Source: DASPNM01 sp035626515 | Lineage (GTDB): Bacteria; Bacteroidota; Bacteroidia; Chitinophagales; Chitinophagaceae | Direction: 5' to 3' | Assembly: GCA_035626515.1 (NCBI GenBank) | Contig: DASPNM010000019.1 | Coordinates: 186,001 to 250,000, forward strand | DNA length: 64,000 bases | Shown: positions 9,518-17,188 of the stretch, piece by piece | Position numbering within the stretch: position 1 is the first letter of the stretch | Layout: every line of letters starts with the position of its first letter | Made by a program: the position numbers and the translations under genes | Notes under the pieces: generated by a model | The model's database searches: none | Seen by the model: the letters and a program-made list of their open reading frames with translations, nothing else | What the model was told of the DNA's origin: nothing

Positions 9518-9958
9518 ATGGAACACAAACCTGTATCACCTGAGATCAGTTTTCACCACGAACCGCGAAGCGACAGCGTGAAGCGGATCTGGAAAACATT
9601 TTGGATACTGCTGATCATAACCATTGTGGAGCTGGGGCTGGGTTTGCTCCTCTATGCGCTGAACCTGCCGGACGATCTTCGCAGGCTCAGCATCAAGGGA
9701 GTGATCATCATCCTGTCGCTCGCCAAGGCATTTTACATAGTCTCCGTATTCATGCACCTTGGCGACGAGATTCGCAACATGATCATGACCATCGTGGTGC
9801 CACTGACGCTCTTCATCTGGTTCATACTGGCCTTTATCCTGGACGGCAATTCATACAAGAACCTGAGAAACCGTTACGATAAATATTTCCAGGAACGGAC
9901 CCTCGAAACCCCGGTGAAGCAGGGAGACCAGGTTCAGCCGCCTGCGAAGCGGCAATAG
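9518..9958 (+). CDS. coxD: Cytochrome c oxidase subunit IV family protein
   Basis: A 146-residue small membrane protein with three hydrophobic helices (about residues 28-50, 65-88 and 95-115) and charged ends. It matches the bacterial COX4/CyoD-like subunit found as the last structural gene of Bacteroidota oxidase operons. The central motif LAKAFYIVSVFMHLGDE is typical. The family has a structural, non-catalytic role. The gene is followed by a good intrinsic terminator, which ends the oxidase operon here; the SCO gene starts just beyond. Confidence 0.88.
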   Translation: MEHKPVSPEISFHHEPRSDSVKRIWKTFWILLIITIVELGLGLLLYALNLPDDLRRLSIKGVIIILSLAKAFYIVSVFMHLGDEIRNMIMTIVVPLTLFIWFILAFILDGNSYKNLRNRYDKYFQERTLETPVKQGDQVQPPAKRQ

Positions 9959-9983
9959 GCAATTCGCGGAATGATCAAACCAG

Positions 9984-10022
9984 AACCATTGCTTTTGCGG
10001 TTTCGCGAGGCAGTGGTTTTTT
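9984..10022 (+). terminator. Intrinsic terminator after the act-cox operon
   Basis: A 9-bp stem (AACCATTGC with GCAGTGGTT, one G-T pair) encloses a GC-rich loop and runs directly into a T run. It lies 25 bases past the coxD stop and just before the SCO gene, so it should end or attenuate the respiratory transcript. Confidence 0.75.
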
Positions 10023-10032
10023 ACTAAAACAA

Positions 10033-10830
10033 GTGAGCAAGAAAGCTGTTTACGCCATCCTCCTTTCGGTGCTGCTTCCGCTGGCAGGATACTTCGTTGT
10101 CAAATCTGCCAGCAGGAAGGCGGTGCAGATGCCAGGGCACTACCATGCCGATTCGGTCCTCACAACCGTCCGGAAAGGGAAAGAAGTAAGAGATACCGTC
10201 TGGCACCGCGTGCCGGACTTCACAATGGTCAACCAGGCGGGCGATACGGTAAGTCTGCGCGACCTGCCGGGAAAGACGATCGTCGTTGATTTTTTCTTCA
10301 CCCATTGCCCGACGATCTGTCCCACCATGACGCGCAACATGAAGCGCTTGCAGCAGTCCGTCACCAATGCCAGCCGCGGCGGCGACCGAACCAATCGCTT
10401 TGTGCATTTTGTTTCGTTCACCATTGATCCCGAGCGGGATTCCGTTGCGCAGCTGAAAAAGTGGGCAGACCGGTTCCAGGTAAACCCCGAACAGTGGTGG
10501 CTGCTGACAGGCGACAAAAAAGAAATCTACCGGCTGGCGATCGAGGAAATGAAGATCGGGGTGGAGGACGGCCAGGGGGTGGATACAAATTTCTTTCATA
10601 CGGATCACTTCGTTCTCATTGACAGCAACCGCCACGTTCGTGGCTATTATCACGGACTGGATTCTGCGTCGCTCGCCAGATTGTCCGAAGACCTCATCCT
10701 TCTCACGCTTGAAAAGGATCCGAAGCGAAAAAGTTTGCTCGCCGGGAAACTTCCGCTGATCGCTGCAGTGAGCTTAATCGCACTCGTCGGAGTCGTGCTC
10801 CTGGTGCTCGTTTTGAAAAAGAAAACATGA
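10033..10830 (+). CDS. SCO1/SenC family copper chaperone for oxidase assembly
   Basis: A 265-residue protein with an N-terminal signal-anchor helix (about residues 5-24), a periplasmic thioredoxin-fold domain and a second hydrophobic helix at the C-terminus (about 238-260). The copper-binding CPTIC motif is at Cys92/Cys96 and the distal His is in the TDHFVLID segment. SCO proteins deliver copper to, or reduce, the CuA site of subunit II, so its place next to coxB-coxD fits. The start is GTG at 10033. Its stop overlaps the start of the next gene by four bases (ATGA), implying translational coupling. Confidence 0.93.
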   Translation: MSKKAVYAILLSVLLPLAGYFVVKSASRKAVQMPGHYHADSVLTTVRKGKEVRDTVWHRVPDFTMVNQAGDTVSLRDLPGKTIVVDFFFTHCPTICPTMTRNMKRLQQSVTNASRGGDRTNRFVHFVSFTIDPERDSVAQLKKWADRFQVNPEQWWLLTGDKKEIYRLAIEEMKIGVEDGQGVDTNFFHTDHFVLIDSNRHVRGYYHGLDSASLARLSEDLILLTLEKDPKRKSLLAGKLPLIAAVSLIALVGVVLLVLVLKKKT

Positions 10831-11417
10831 ACCTGCCATTGCCAGTCTGGAAAAAGAATGACCGCCGGGCGCGGGTGCTGATCATTGGGCTCTCGGTGGT
10901 CGTTTTCATTGCCGTGGTGGTCTTAGGTCGCGTGAAGGTTGATGTGGACCCGGGTTTCGATGTGCGGATCTTTGCCCGCGCCAATGCATTTATCAACGCC
11001 ACTGTCAGTCTGCTCCTGGTGGCCGGAATGATAACGGTTAAGAAAAAGCGATACGAACTGCACCGCCGGATGATGAGCGCGGCGATCCTGTTGTCGGTGT
11101 TGTTTCTTTTAAGTTATGTTGCCCACCATCTGTTGGCCGGCGAAACGCGTTATGGAGATGTGGATCACGATGGTCTGCTTTCTGCAGAAGAAAAAGCTGC
11201 TGCCGGTTCGGCGCGGCTTATTTATTATAGTTTGCTTGGAACGCATATCCCGCTCGCGGGGATCATTCTTCCCTTTATTCTCTTCACGGCTTACCGGTCC
11301 ATGACCGGCGAATATGAGAAGCACCGCAGGCTGGCGCGGATCACCTGGCCGGTTTGGTTGTACGTGTCAGTGACCGGGGTGATCATTTACCTGATGATCA
11401 ATCCTTATTACGGGTAA
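10827..11417 (+). CDS. DUF420 membrane protein with an EF-hand-like loop
   Basis: A 196-residue protein with five hydrophobic helices of the DUF420 (YozB/CtaM-related) family, whose members sit by oxidase operons and are linked to cytochrome oxidase assembly. It overlaps the SCO stop by four bases. Between helices 3 and 4, residues 111-122 read DVDHDGLLSAEE: Asp at 1, 3 and 5, Gly at 6, Leu at 8, Ser at 9 and Glu at 12. This fits the calcium-binding EF-hand loop exactly and stands where I recall other family members having only a short Gly-rich loop. I infer possible calcium binding on the exposed side; nothing else in the sequence tests this. Confidence 0.85.
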   Translation: MNLPLPVWKKNDRRARVLIIGLSVVVFIAVVVLGRVKVDVDPGFDVRIFARANAFINATVSLLLVAGMITVKKKRYELHRRMMSAAILLSVLFLLSYVAHHLLAGETRYGDVDHDGLLSAEEKAAAGSARLIYYSLLGTHIPLAGIILPFILFTAYRSMTGEYEKHRRLARITWPVWLYVSVTGVIIYLMINPYYG

Positions 11418-11440
11418 GAGGCCGCCTTGCGGCCCCTCAC
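11418..11440. terminator. GC-rich hairpin between convergent genes
   Basis: GGCCGC, CTT, GCGGCC forms a 6-bp stem between the stop codons of the DUF420 and Hsp20 genes. There is no clear T run on either strand, so it is only a weak candidate for a shared bidirectional terminator. Confidence 0.35.
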
Positions 11441-11450
11441 CAGTTCCTTA

Positions 11451-11894
11451 TCAGCGAATGTTGATCTGCTTAGCCTTTTTCGCCTCATCCATCTGTGTCC
11501 TCGGGATGTGAATATGCAGCTCACCGTTTTTGTACTCCGCATCGATCTTGCTGCTGTCGCATCCGTCGGGGAGGCTGAAGCTGCGACTCCAGCTGCTGTA
11601 GTTGTATTCCCGGCGGTTGTATTTCCCATTCCTCTCTTCCTTTTCCTTTTCGGCACTGATGGTGAGCATATCGTCATCGCACTCCACTTTGAAATCCGAT
11701 TTCTCCAATCCGGGAGCAGCAAGGGTAATGTGGAATTCGTTCTCATTCTCCGAGATATTCACAGCGGGCATGTTGATGATCCGGCCCATGTTGAAGAATT
11801 CATCGATCGGAGAATTAAAGAATCGGTCCATCCACCCCTGGTTGAAGAGAGAAGGCCGGTTTGATTCGCGCCTGCTGACATCTTTGCTTTCCAT
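11451..11894 (-). CDS. Hsp20/alpha-crystallin family small heat-shock protein
   Basis: A 147-residue cytoplasmic chaperone. After a 40-residue N-terminal arm comes the alpha-crystallin domain (about residues 42-140): NISENENEFHITLAAPGLEKSDFKV, with the ALPHA-type GxL motif as NGELHIHIP. Small heat-shock proteins hold unfolding proteins for refolding by DnaK and ClpB. It is a single gene, convergent with the respiratory operon and followed on the same strand by the alkyltransferase-like gene. I see no CIRCE hairpin or sigma-32 promoter upstream. A TA-(3 nt)-TTTG sequence about 70 bases upstream is off-consensus in spacing. Confidence 0.92.
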   Translation of the reverse strand: MESKDVSRRESNRPSLFNQGWMDRFFNSPIDEFFNMGRIINMPAVNISENENEFHITLAAPGLEKSDFKVECDDDMLTISAEKEKEERNGKYNRREYNYSSWSRSFSLPDGCDSSKIDAEYKNGELHIHIPRTQMDEAKKAKQINIR

Positions 11895-12013
11895 ATGCAG
11901 GTTTTTTAGATGATGAAAAAATTGAAAACGCCTCCGTTTGAGATCAAACTTTATACCATGGCGGCACCAGGTTGAAGCTGCACAAATCTGTAGAGGTCTC
12001 TGGACGAACCAGA

Positions 12014-12403
12014 TCAGAGAAATCCGAGCTCCCGAACAGGATCCCAGAAATGTTTCTCAAAATCCACGACGGCGTCGTTTTCCACTGTGACGCCTTCTTT
12101 TTTCAGCGCGCGTTCCATGTAGCCAGGATCGGGGAAATGATGTTTCCCGGTAAGAAGTCCTTTCCGATTGACTACCCGGTGGGCGGGGATTTTAGGCCGC
12201 ATTTTAGATGAGTTGTTCATCGCCCAGCCCACCATTCGGGCGCTGAGACGGGTGCCCACACAAGCCGCGATCGCACCGTAGGAAGTAACCCGCCCGGGAG
12301 GGATTTGCCGGGCAATGGCGTACACCAGCTCGAAAAAGCTCCCATCGGTCTTTCCCGAAGGAGTGACCGCTTTTAAGCGGGTTGATCTTTTGCCGGCGGC
12401 CAT
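12014..12403 (-). CDS. Alkyltransferase-like protein (MGMT family without the catalytic Cys)
   Basis: A 129-residue protein covering only the DNA-binding domain of O6-alkylguanine-DNA alkyltransferases. The helix-turn-helix IPPGRVTSYGAIAACVG and the RMVGWAMNNS recognition segment are intact. The active-site PCHRV of true MGMT reads PAHRV at residues 73-77, with Ala74 in place of the acceptor cysteine. It therefore cannot accept alkyl groups and belongs with the ATL proteins, which bind O6-alkylguanine and direct nucleotide excision repair. The PAHRV form is known from the Thermus ATL; E. coli YbaZ has Trp at that position. It stands alone between hsp20 and a small secreted protein gene. Confidence 0.88.
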   Translation of the reverse strand: MAAGKRSTRLKAVTPSGKTDGSFFELVYAIARQIPPGRVTSYGAIAACVGTRLSARMVGWAMNNSSKMRPKIPAHRVVNRKGLLTGKHHFPDPGYMERALKKEGVTVENDAVVDFEKHFWDPVRELGFL

Positions 12404-12425
12404 GCCGTGAAATTAGGAAACTGGC

Positions 12426-12830
12426 TCAAAGACTGGAATTCGGAGATCGCCGTAGGTAAAAGAATTCTCCCAGCGATGGATTAAAGCCGGTCGCGCGCTT
12501 GCCGTCGAGAAACAGCTGCCATTTCATGTGCGTGTTGTCGATCAGTTCCATAATGCTGTTCACCTTGAGCGCCGAATCACCATCGGGAACCGTGAAATCA
12601 AACCAGATTGGGGACCTTGAAAAATCGATGTCGAAGCTCAGGATCTTTTTTCTTTCCCCATTGTGCGTCAGGATGATGTTCGAGCTGTCGACCACGATCA
12701 GCCCGGAACCGGATGCGGCATCGCCCACCACTTCCCATCGGCCGACGAGGTCTTTAAAGGATCTCTGCTGGGCACGGACCAGGCAGGTTGACATTATGAA
12801 GGCGGTGAGGAGGATCAGGCGTTTCATCAT
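12426..12830 (-). CDS. Small secreted hypothetical protein, lipocalin-like
   Basis: A 134-residue protein with a clear signal peptide: two Met then KR, a hydrophobic run, and a cleavage site near VRAQQ. The mature part begins with DLVGRWEVVGD and then alternates short beta-like segments, a pattern that recalls the start of a small lipocalin-like barrel (GxW motif). I do not recognise a specific family. It starts at one of two tandem ATGs. On the same strand it lies downstream of trmB with an 87-base gap and shares no evident pathway with its neighbours. Confidence 0.7.
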   Translation of the reverse strand: MMKRLILLTAFIMSTCLVRAQQRSFKDLVGRWEVVGDAASGSGLIVVDSSNIILTHNGERKKILSFDIDFSRSPIWFDFTVPDGDSALKVNSIMELIDNTHMKWQLFLDGKRATGFNPSLGEFFYLRRSPNSSL

Positions 12831-12917
12831 CCAGGTTTGCCTTTAAACTTGCATAGTTTGTGCCAGTGCCGTACAAAAGTGGGGTTGGAGGAGGCCGGCG
12901 CCGGAAGTGCAGAATAT

Positions 12918-13625
12918 TTACCCCGCGAGTGTTTCCTTTCTGAGCGTTTCCTGAAGACGCCGGTCGTCCTCGGCGGGCGGAAGCAGAACCGGCAGGCTGA
13001 AGCTGAGGTAATGTACCCGGTTGCTACCGGAAATATCCAGGGATTCGTAATGTGTGCGAATTCCCAGTTCGGGGGCGGTGTCCCCGGCATACAGGTCCTG
13101 CACGTCAGCGTGGAGACGCGCGCCGGTAAAGGCAATTACCGTTTTCGTGAACGCGTAGAGATCGGGGCTGTCCGTTTTTAAATGGATGCGTGCATCCGGA
13201 ACGAGGAACTTCTGATAAAGGCGCAGGAATTTCGGATGGGTGAGGCGTTTTTTCGCCTTCGAAATTCGGAGCTGCGGATCGGGAAACGTAATCCAGATCT
13301 CTTCCACTTCTCCGGGCCCGAAGTAACCCGCGATGTGATCGATCTGTGTGCGAAGGAAAGCCACGTTGCCAAGGTTTTCCTGGATGGCTTTTTTTGCTCC
13401 CACCCAGATTCGATTCCCTTTGATGTCGACACCGATAAAGTTTTTTTCGGAGTGAAGCCGGGCCAGCCCGAGCGCGTATTCTCCTTTTCCGCAGGCCAGC
13501 TCGAGCACAATGGGATTTTGGTTTCCAAAAAACCGGCTCCAGTTCCCCGGCATGTTTTCAGGGAACTCAAACACGTTCCCGAATGTCTTCAGCTCAGCGA
13601 ACCGAATTAGCTTTTTCTGGCCCAT
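12918..13625 (-). CDS. trmB: tRNA (guanine46-N7)-methyltransferase
   Basis: A 235-residue SAM-dependent methyltransferase of the TrmB family, which forms m7G46 in the variable loop of tRNAs. The SAM-binding motif I is VLELACGKGEYALGLA, motif II gives FIGVDIKG, and the catalytic/tRNA-binding WITFPDPQLR segment matches the family FPDPWxK/R signature with Gln in place of the usual Trp. The length is normal. The start codon stands only four bases downstream of a promoter element (13630-13637), so the mRNA is probably leaderless. It is divergent from the TonB-domain gene. Confidence 0.93.
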   Translation of the reverse strand: MGQKKLIRFAELKTFGNVFEFPENMPGNWSRFFGNQNPIVLELACGKGEYALGLARLHSEKNFIGVDIKGNRIWVGAKKAIQENLGNVAFLRTQIDHIAGYFGPGEVEEIWITFPDPQLRISKAKKRLTHPKFLRLYQKFLVPDARIHLKTDSPDLYAFTKTVIAFTGARLHADVQDLYAGDTAPELGIRTHYESLDISGSNRVHYLSFSLPVLLPPAEDDRRLQETLRKETLAG

Positions 13626-13629
13626 TCGT

Positions 13630-13637
13630 CAAAGTTA
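13630..13637 (-). promoter_or_regulatory. -7 element TAACTTTG for trmB
   Basis: Reading on the - strand, TAACTTTG is followed by ACGA and the trmB ATG. With transcription starting a few bases after the element, the transcript would begin at or next to the start codon. Confidence 0.55.
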
Positions 13638-13706
13638 ATACGAGTCATTATGGCATTGGGTTTGGGAATTAAGAGAAAACAAATTGTGCAGGGAAAATTT
13701 AAAAAT

Positions 13707-14336
13707 ATGAGATCCAGCTTATTGAATTTTCTGAATCAAATCTCCCTGGGCGCAATTCTCTGTGCCCTCGTTTTGACGGCTTGTGGGAATGAACAGAAAT
13801 CGGAAAATAATTCCACAGGAGTCGAATACAACATTCCTGCGGGCACTGATGATGCAGGCGCAACCACACCTGCTACGTCGGGTGAAACAAATTATTCGGA
13901 CACGGGTTCGTATTCCGGTCGCACGAGTGCCGGCGGCCGGAGACGAGGCAAGGTAACTGTAAGCGCGGTACCGGTACGCGAGGTGAAGCGGGAGGCAATC
14001 CGCCAAGATGAAGAGGGCACTTATAATTACGCGGAAACGGCGCCGATGTTCCAGGGTGGACAGGCTGCACTCGCCGAATTCATCAACGACCGTCTGGAGT
14101 ATCCGGAAGACGCCATCAACAATGAAATCGAAGGAACCATCATGATCGAGTTTTCAATCGATGAGAATGGGAAGGTGGTAAATCCAACTGTCGTAGGCCA
14201 GCCGCTCGGTTACGGCCTCGAAGAAGCAGCTATCAGGGCGATCACCACCATGCCGGCATGGACACCGGGAAAGGTCAGAGGCAAGAATGTGAGGGTCCGT
14301 TATAAGCTGCCGATAACGTTCCGGCTGGAAGATTGA
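13707..14336 (+). CDS. Lipoprotein with a C-terminal TonB domain
   Basis: I start at 13707 because it gives a clean lipoprotein signal: MRSSLLNFLNQISLGAIL, then LVLTAC with the lipobox Cys near residue 28. After a Ser/Thr/Gly-rich linker (about 30-115) a TonB C-terminal domain fills residues 118-209 (EGTIMIEFSIDENGKV, then PAWTPGKVRGKNVRVRYKLPI). TonB normally has an inner-membrane helix and works with ExbB/ExbD. A lipid anchor instead means it may not transduce energy; it could be a peptidoglycan- or receptor-binding relative. There is no exbB/exbD or TonB-dependent receptor nearby. The alternative start at 13650 adds 19 residues and spoils the signal. Confidence 0.82.
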   Translation: MRSSLLNFLNQISLGAILCALVLTACGNEQKSENNSTGVEYNIPAGTDDAGATTPATSGETNYSDTGSYSGRTSAGGRRRGKVTVSAVPVREVKREAIRQDEEGTYNYAETAPMFQGGQAALAEFINDRLEYPEDAINNEIEGTIMIEFSIDENGKVVNPTVVGQPLGYGLEEAAIRAITTMPAWTPGKVRGKNVRVRYKLPITFRLED

Positions 14337-14484
14337 GTCGGAATTCGTCAATAATAACCGGAGTCGATAATCGATAGTCAGTAGTTGAACAGACGATGCG
14401 TGTATTCAGACTGGGCGGAATTGATAGCACTTGGGTGGGTTGGCAATTTTCTCGCAATTACATCTTTCAACATACACTTAACGC
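14337..14484. other. Intergenic region before ppsA with degenerate GATAGTC-type repeat
   Basis: The 148 bases between the TonB-domain gene and ppsA contain GGAGTCGATAATCGATAGTCAGTAGT at 14358-14383, split here as GGAGTCGAT, AATCGATAGT and CAGTAGT. These units match the repeat units after ppsA. No gene is visible in it, and no exact TAnnTTTG element precedes ppsA. Confidence 0.5.
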
Positions 14485-16989
14485 ATGTCAAATCAAAACC
14501 ACATCCTCCCGCTCGCTTCGGCGGGCCTGGAGGATATTGAACTTGTTGGCGGCAAGAATGCGTCGCTTGGCGAAATGTTACGGAACCTTTCACGCCTGGG
14601 CGTGAATATCCCGGACGGGTTTATCATCACGGTGGATGCCTACAGAAAATTTATAGAATTCAACAGGCTCGACGAGCGCATTCGCCAGGCGGTTGGGGGA
14701 ATTGACTACAACAACGTGGAGTCGCTGCGTCGTGCGGGTCTCCAGGTCCGGACCATGATCCGGAATTCGAAACTTCCATCGGAGCTAAGCGGGGAGATCA
14801 TTGACGCATACCATGCACTGTCACAACAATACGACCAGGCGGAAACAGACGTCGCGGTACGCTCGTCGGCAACGGCAGAAGATCTGCCCGACGCTTCGTT
14901 CGCCGGCCAGCAGGAAACCTACCTCAACGTGCGTGGGCCGGCCGCACTCATGAATGCAGTCAGAAACTGCTTCGCATCATTATTCACGGATCGCGCGATT
15001 AGTTACCGTCAGACTTTCCATTTCGATCATTTTAAGGTCGGGCTGTCTATTTGCGTCCAAAAAATGGTGCGGTCCGACCTCGGCAGCGCCGGCGTGGCTT
15101 TTTCGCTGGATACGGAGAGCGGGTTCCCGGACGTGGTTGTGATCAACAGTTCATATGGTTTGGGGGAAACGATTGTCCAGGGAAGTGTTTCCCCGGACGA
15201 ATTTATAGTTTTCAAGCCGGCGTTGAAGAAGGGTTTTCCGGCAATCATCGAAAAAAAGCTGGGTGCCAAGGAACACATGATGGTATATGGCGACGATCCT
15301 GACGAAAGAGTCCGGAAAATCCAGACGGAACGCAGCCTACAGGCAAGGTTTTCACTTCGCGAGGAGGAGGTGCTGCAGCTGGCAAAATGGGTGATGCTGA
15401 TCGAGGATCACTATTGCGGCCTGAGGCGAAGCTGGTGCCCGATGGATATTGAATGGGCGTACGACGGGCTTTCGCGCGAGCTGTTCATCGTACAGGCGAG
15501 ACCCGAAACAATTCATTCTCGAAAGGATCATGACGTATTGGTGGAGTATGAAATGGAGGCCCACCAGGCGACGCCCTTGTTGAAGGGGATCGCGGTAGGC
15601 GATAAGATCGCTGTTGGAAAAGTGAACATCATGTACACTCTTGACAAGCGGCTCGCGGAAGGAAATGAATTCCGGGAGGGAGAAATTCTGGTAACGGATA
15701 TGACAGATCCCGACTGGGAGCCGATCATGAAAAAAGCTGCCGCAATCATTACCAACAAGGGTGGCCGCACCTGCCACGCGGCGATCGTTGCCCGGGAGAT
15801 GGGCGTGCCCGCGCTCGTGGGCTGCGGTAATGCGACCGAGCTGCTACAACCGACTCAGATGGTGACGGTCTCGTGCGCTGAGGGCGACGAGGGAGTTGTT
15901 TATGAGGGAGAACTCCAGTTTCGAAGGATCGAAACGCGGTTGGATCAGCTTCCGCCTATTCGCACGCGGCTCATGCTGAACGTGGGTTCACCGTCGCTGG
16001 CGTTTCGGTTTTCGCACCTGCCGCACCGGGGTGTGGGCCTGGCGCGCGAAGAATTCATCATCAATAATTACATCCGGGTGCATCCGCTCGCGTTGCTGCG
16101 TCACCGCACCCTGAATGACCCGCAATTGAGCAAGGATATACGGAACATGATCCGTGGGTTTGAAAATGAGGAAACATATTTTATTGAAAAGTTGTCGTAT
16201 GGTATCGCGAAGATCGCTGCCGCTTTTTACCCTGAGTCCGTGATTGTCCGGTTTTCGGATTTTAAGAGCAACGAATATTTCAACCTCCTGGGGGGCAAAT
16301 ATTTTGAGCCGCAAGAGGAAAACCCGATGATCGGCTGGCGCGGGGCGTCACGTTATTATTCCGACGAGTACCGCGAAGCATTTGGACTGGAATGTTGCGC
16401 GATTAGGAAGGTGCGGGAGGAACTGGGACTGGACAACCTAGCAGTCATGATCCCGTTTTGCCGCACGGTTGCTGAACTGAAGAAGGTGAAAGAAACGATG
16501 CGCGACTTCGGGCTCGCTCACGGCCAGTCTGGACTACAACTTTTCCTGATGGCCGAAATTCCTTCAAATATTCTGCTCGCGGCGGACTTCGCACGCGAGG
16601 TGGATGGGTTCTCGATAGGTTCCAACGATCTCACCCAGCTTTGCCTGGGTCTGGACCGCGATTCCTCACTGGTGGCGCATTTGTACGACGAGCGCAATGA
16701 CGCTGTAAAAAAACTGATCGGGATGCTGATCGACACGGCAAAAAAAGCGGGCGTCAAGGTAGGGATCTGCGGCCAGGGGCCTTCCGACTATCCGGATTTT
16801 GCCCAGTTTCTTGTAGAGAAAGGCATCGACTCCATTTCTGTTACTCCCGATTCGGTGATCAAGTCCGTTCGTGCCATCCACGAAGTGGAACGAAAGCTGC
16901 AGTTGACAGCGGACCCGGGAGTCGGGAGTTCGGAGTCGGGAGTGCGGAGTCGGGAGTCGATAGTTCAGGTCGGAGTCGATAGCCAATAG
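14485..16989 (+). CDS. ppsA: Phosphoenolpyruvate synthase with a repeat-derived C-terminal tail
   Basis: An 834-residue enzyme that makes PEP from pyruvate and ATP (products AMP and phosphate) in gluconeogenesis. In order: an N-terminal ATP-grasp domain (GGKNASLGEM near residue 18, VRSSATAEDLPDASFAGQQET near 130), the swivelling phosphohistidine domain with GGRTCHAAIVAREMG (catalytic His about 431), and the C-terminal PEP-binding TIM barrel (FSIGSNDLTQLCLG, GICGQGPSDYPDF). The family fold ends near IHEVERKLQ. The last 24 or so residues (Ser/Gly/Arg/Val-rich) are encoded by GGAGTC repeats, and the stop codon lies in the first CAATAGT heptamer. The tail is probably a late addition without catalytic function. 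Confidence 0.95.
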   Translation: MSNQNHILPLASAGLEDIELVGGKNASLGEMLRNLSRLGVNIPDGFIITVDAYRKFIEFNRLDERIRQAVGGIDYNNVESLRRAGLQVRTMIRNSKLPSELSGEIIDAYHALSQQYDQAETDVAVRSSATAEDLPDASFAGQQETYLNVRGPAALMNAVRNCFASLFTDRAISYRQTFHFDHFKVGLSICVQKMVRSDLGSAGVAFSLDTESGFPDVVVINSSYGLGETIVQGSVSPDEFIVFKPALKKGFPAIIEKKLGAKEHMMVYGDDPDERVRKIQTERSLQARFSLREEEVLQLAKWVMLIEDHYCGLRRSWCPMDIEWAYDGLSRELFIVQARPETIHSRKDHDVLVEYEMEAHQATPLLKGIAVGDKIAVGKVNIMYTLDKRLAEGNEFREGEILVTDMTDPDWEPIMKKAAAIITNKGGRTCHAAIVAREMGVPALVGCGNATELLQPTQMVTVSCAEGDEGVVYEGELQFRRIETRLDQLPPIRTRLMLNVGSPSLAFRFSHLPHRGVGLAREEFIINNYIRVHPLALLRHRTLNDPQLSKDIRNMIRGFENEETYFIEKLSYGIAKIAAAFYPESVIVRFSDFKSNEYFNLLGGKYFEPQEENPMIGWRGASRYYSDEYREAFGLECCAIRKVREELGLDNLAVMIPFCRTVAELKKVKETMRDFGLAHGQSGLQLFLMAEIPSNILLAADFAREVDGFSIGSNDLTQLCLGLDRDSSLVAHLYDERNDAVKKLIGMLIDTAKKAGVKVGICGQGPSDYPDFAQFLVEKGIDSISVTPDSVIKSVRAIHEVERKLQLTADPGVGSSESGVRSRESIVQVGVDSQ
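16917..16978 (+). repeat. GGAGTC/GGGAGTC tandem repeat inside the ppsA 3' end
   Basis: About eight imperfect copies of a 7-8 base unit (CGGGAGT, CGGAGT, CGATAGT variants) run through the last codons of ppsA. The same unit returns at 17412-17442, beyond the RNA gene. Direct reading of the sequence; copy number is approximate because units vary by one or two bases. Confidence 0.85.
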
Positions 16990-17011
16990 TCAATAGTCAA
17001 TAGTCAATAGT
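16984..17011 (+). repeat. Four perfect copies of the heptamer CAATAGT
   Basis: 28 bases hold four exact CAATAGT units end to end. The ppsA stop codon TAG is inside the first copy. Such heptamers can change length by slippage, but every copy after the stop is non-coding. Confidence 0.95.
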
Positions 17012-17188
17012 CCAGTGACCATGATCCATATGCCATGAACCAATAAAGCCATGAACCAGTGCGGAGAAACAGTGGGAGTGCGATGTTGGAGCCAGAAGTC
17101 GGAAGACAAACTTGATTATCGACCATGGACCTTCGTCCATGAACACCCGCGATGAACCATGATCCACGAGCTATGAACCAATGAGCTG
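17012..17188. repeat. Intergenic region with dispersed ATGAACCA repeats
   Basis: About 180 bases without a gene. The unit CCATGAACCA and variants occur about six times (for example at 17033-17042, 17049-17058, 17136-17145, 17152-17161 and 17171-17181), separated by 5-75 bases, and one further GGAGT-type unit is present. Frequent stop codons in all frames argue against coding. The array ends directly at the 3' end of the structured RNA. Confidence 0.7.

Noticed and set aside
16984..17181. CRISPR array
   Set aside because: The units are 7-10 bases with variable or no spacers, unlike CRISPR repeats of 23-37 bases with uniform spacers, and no cas gene is in the window.
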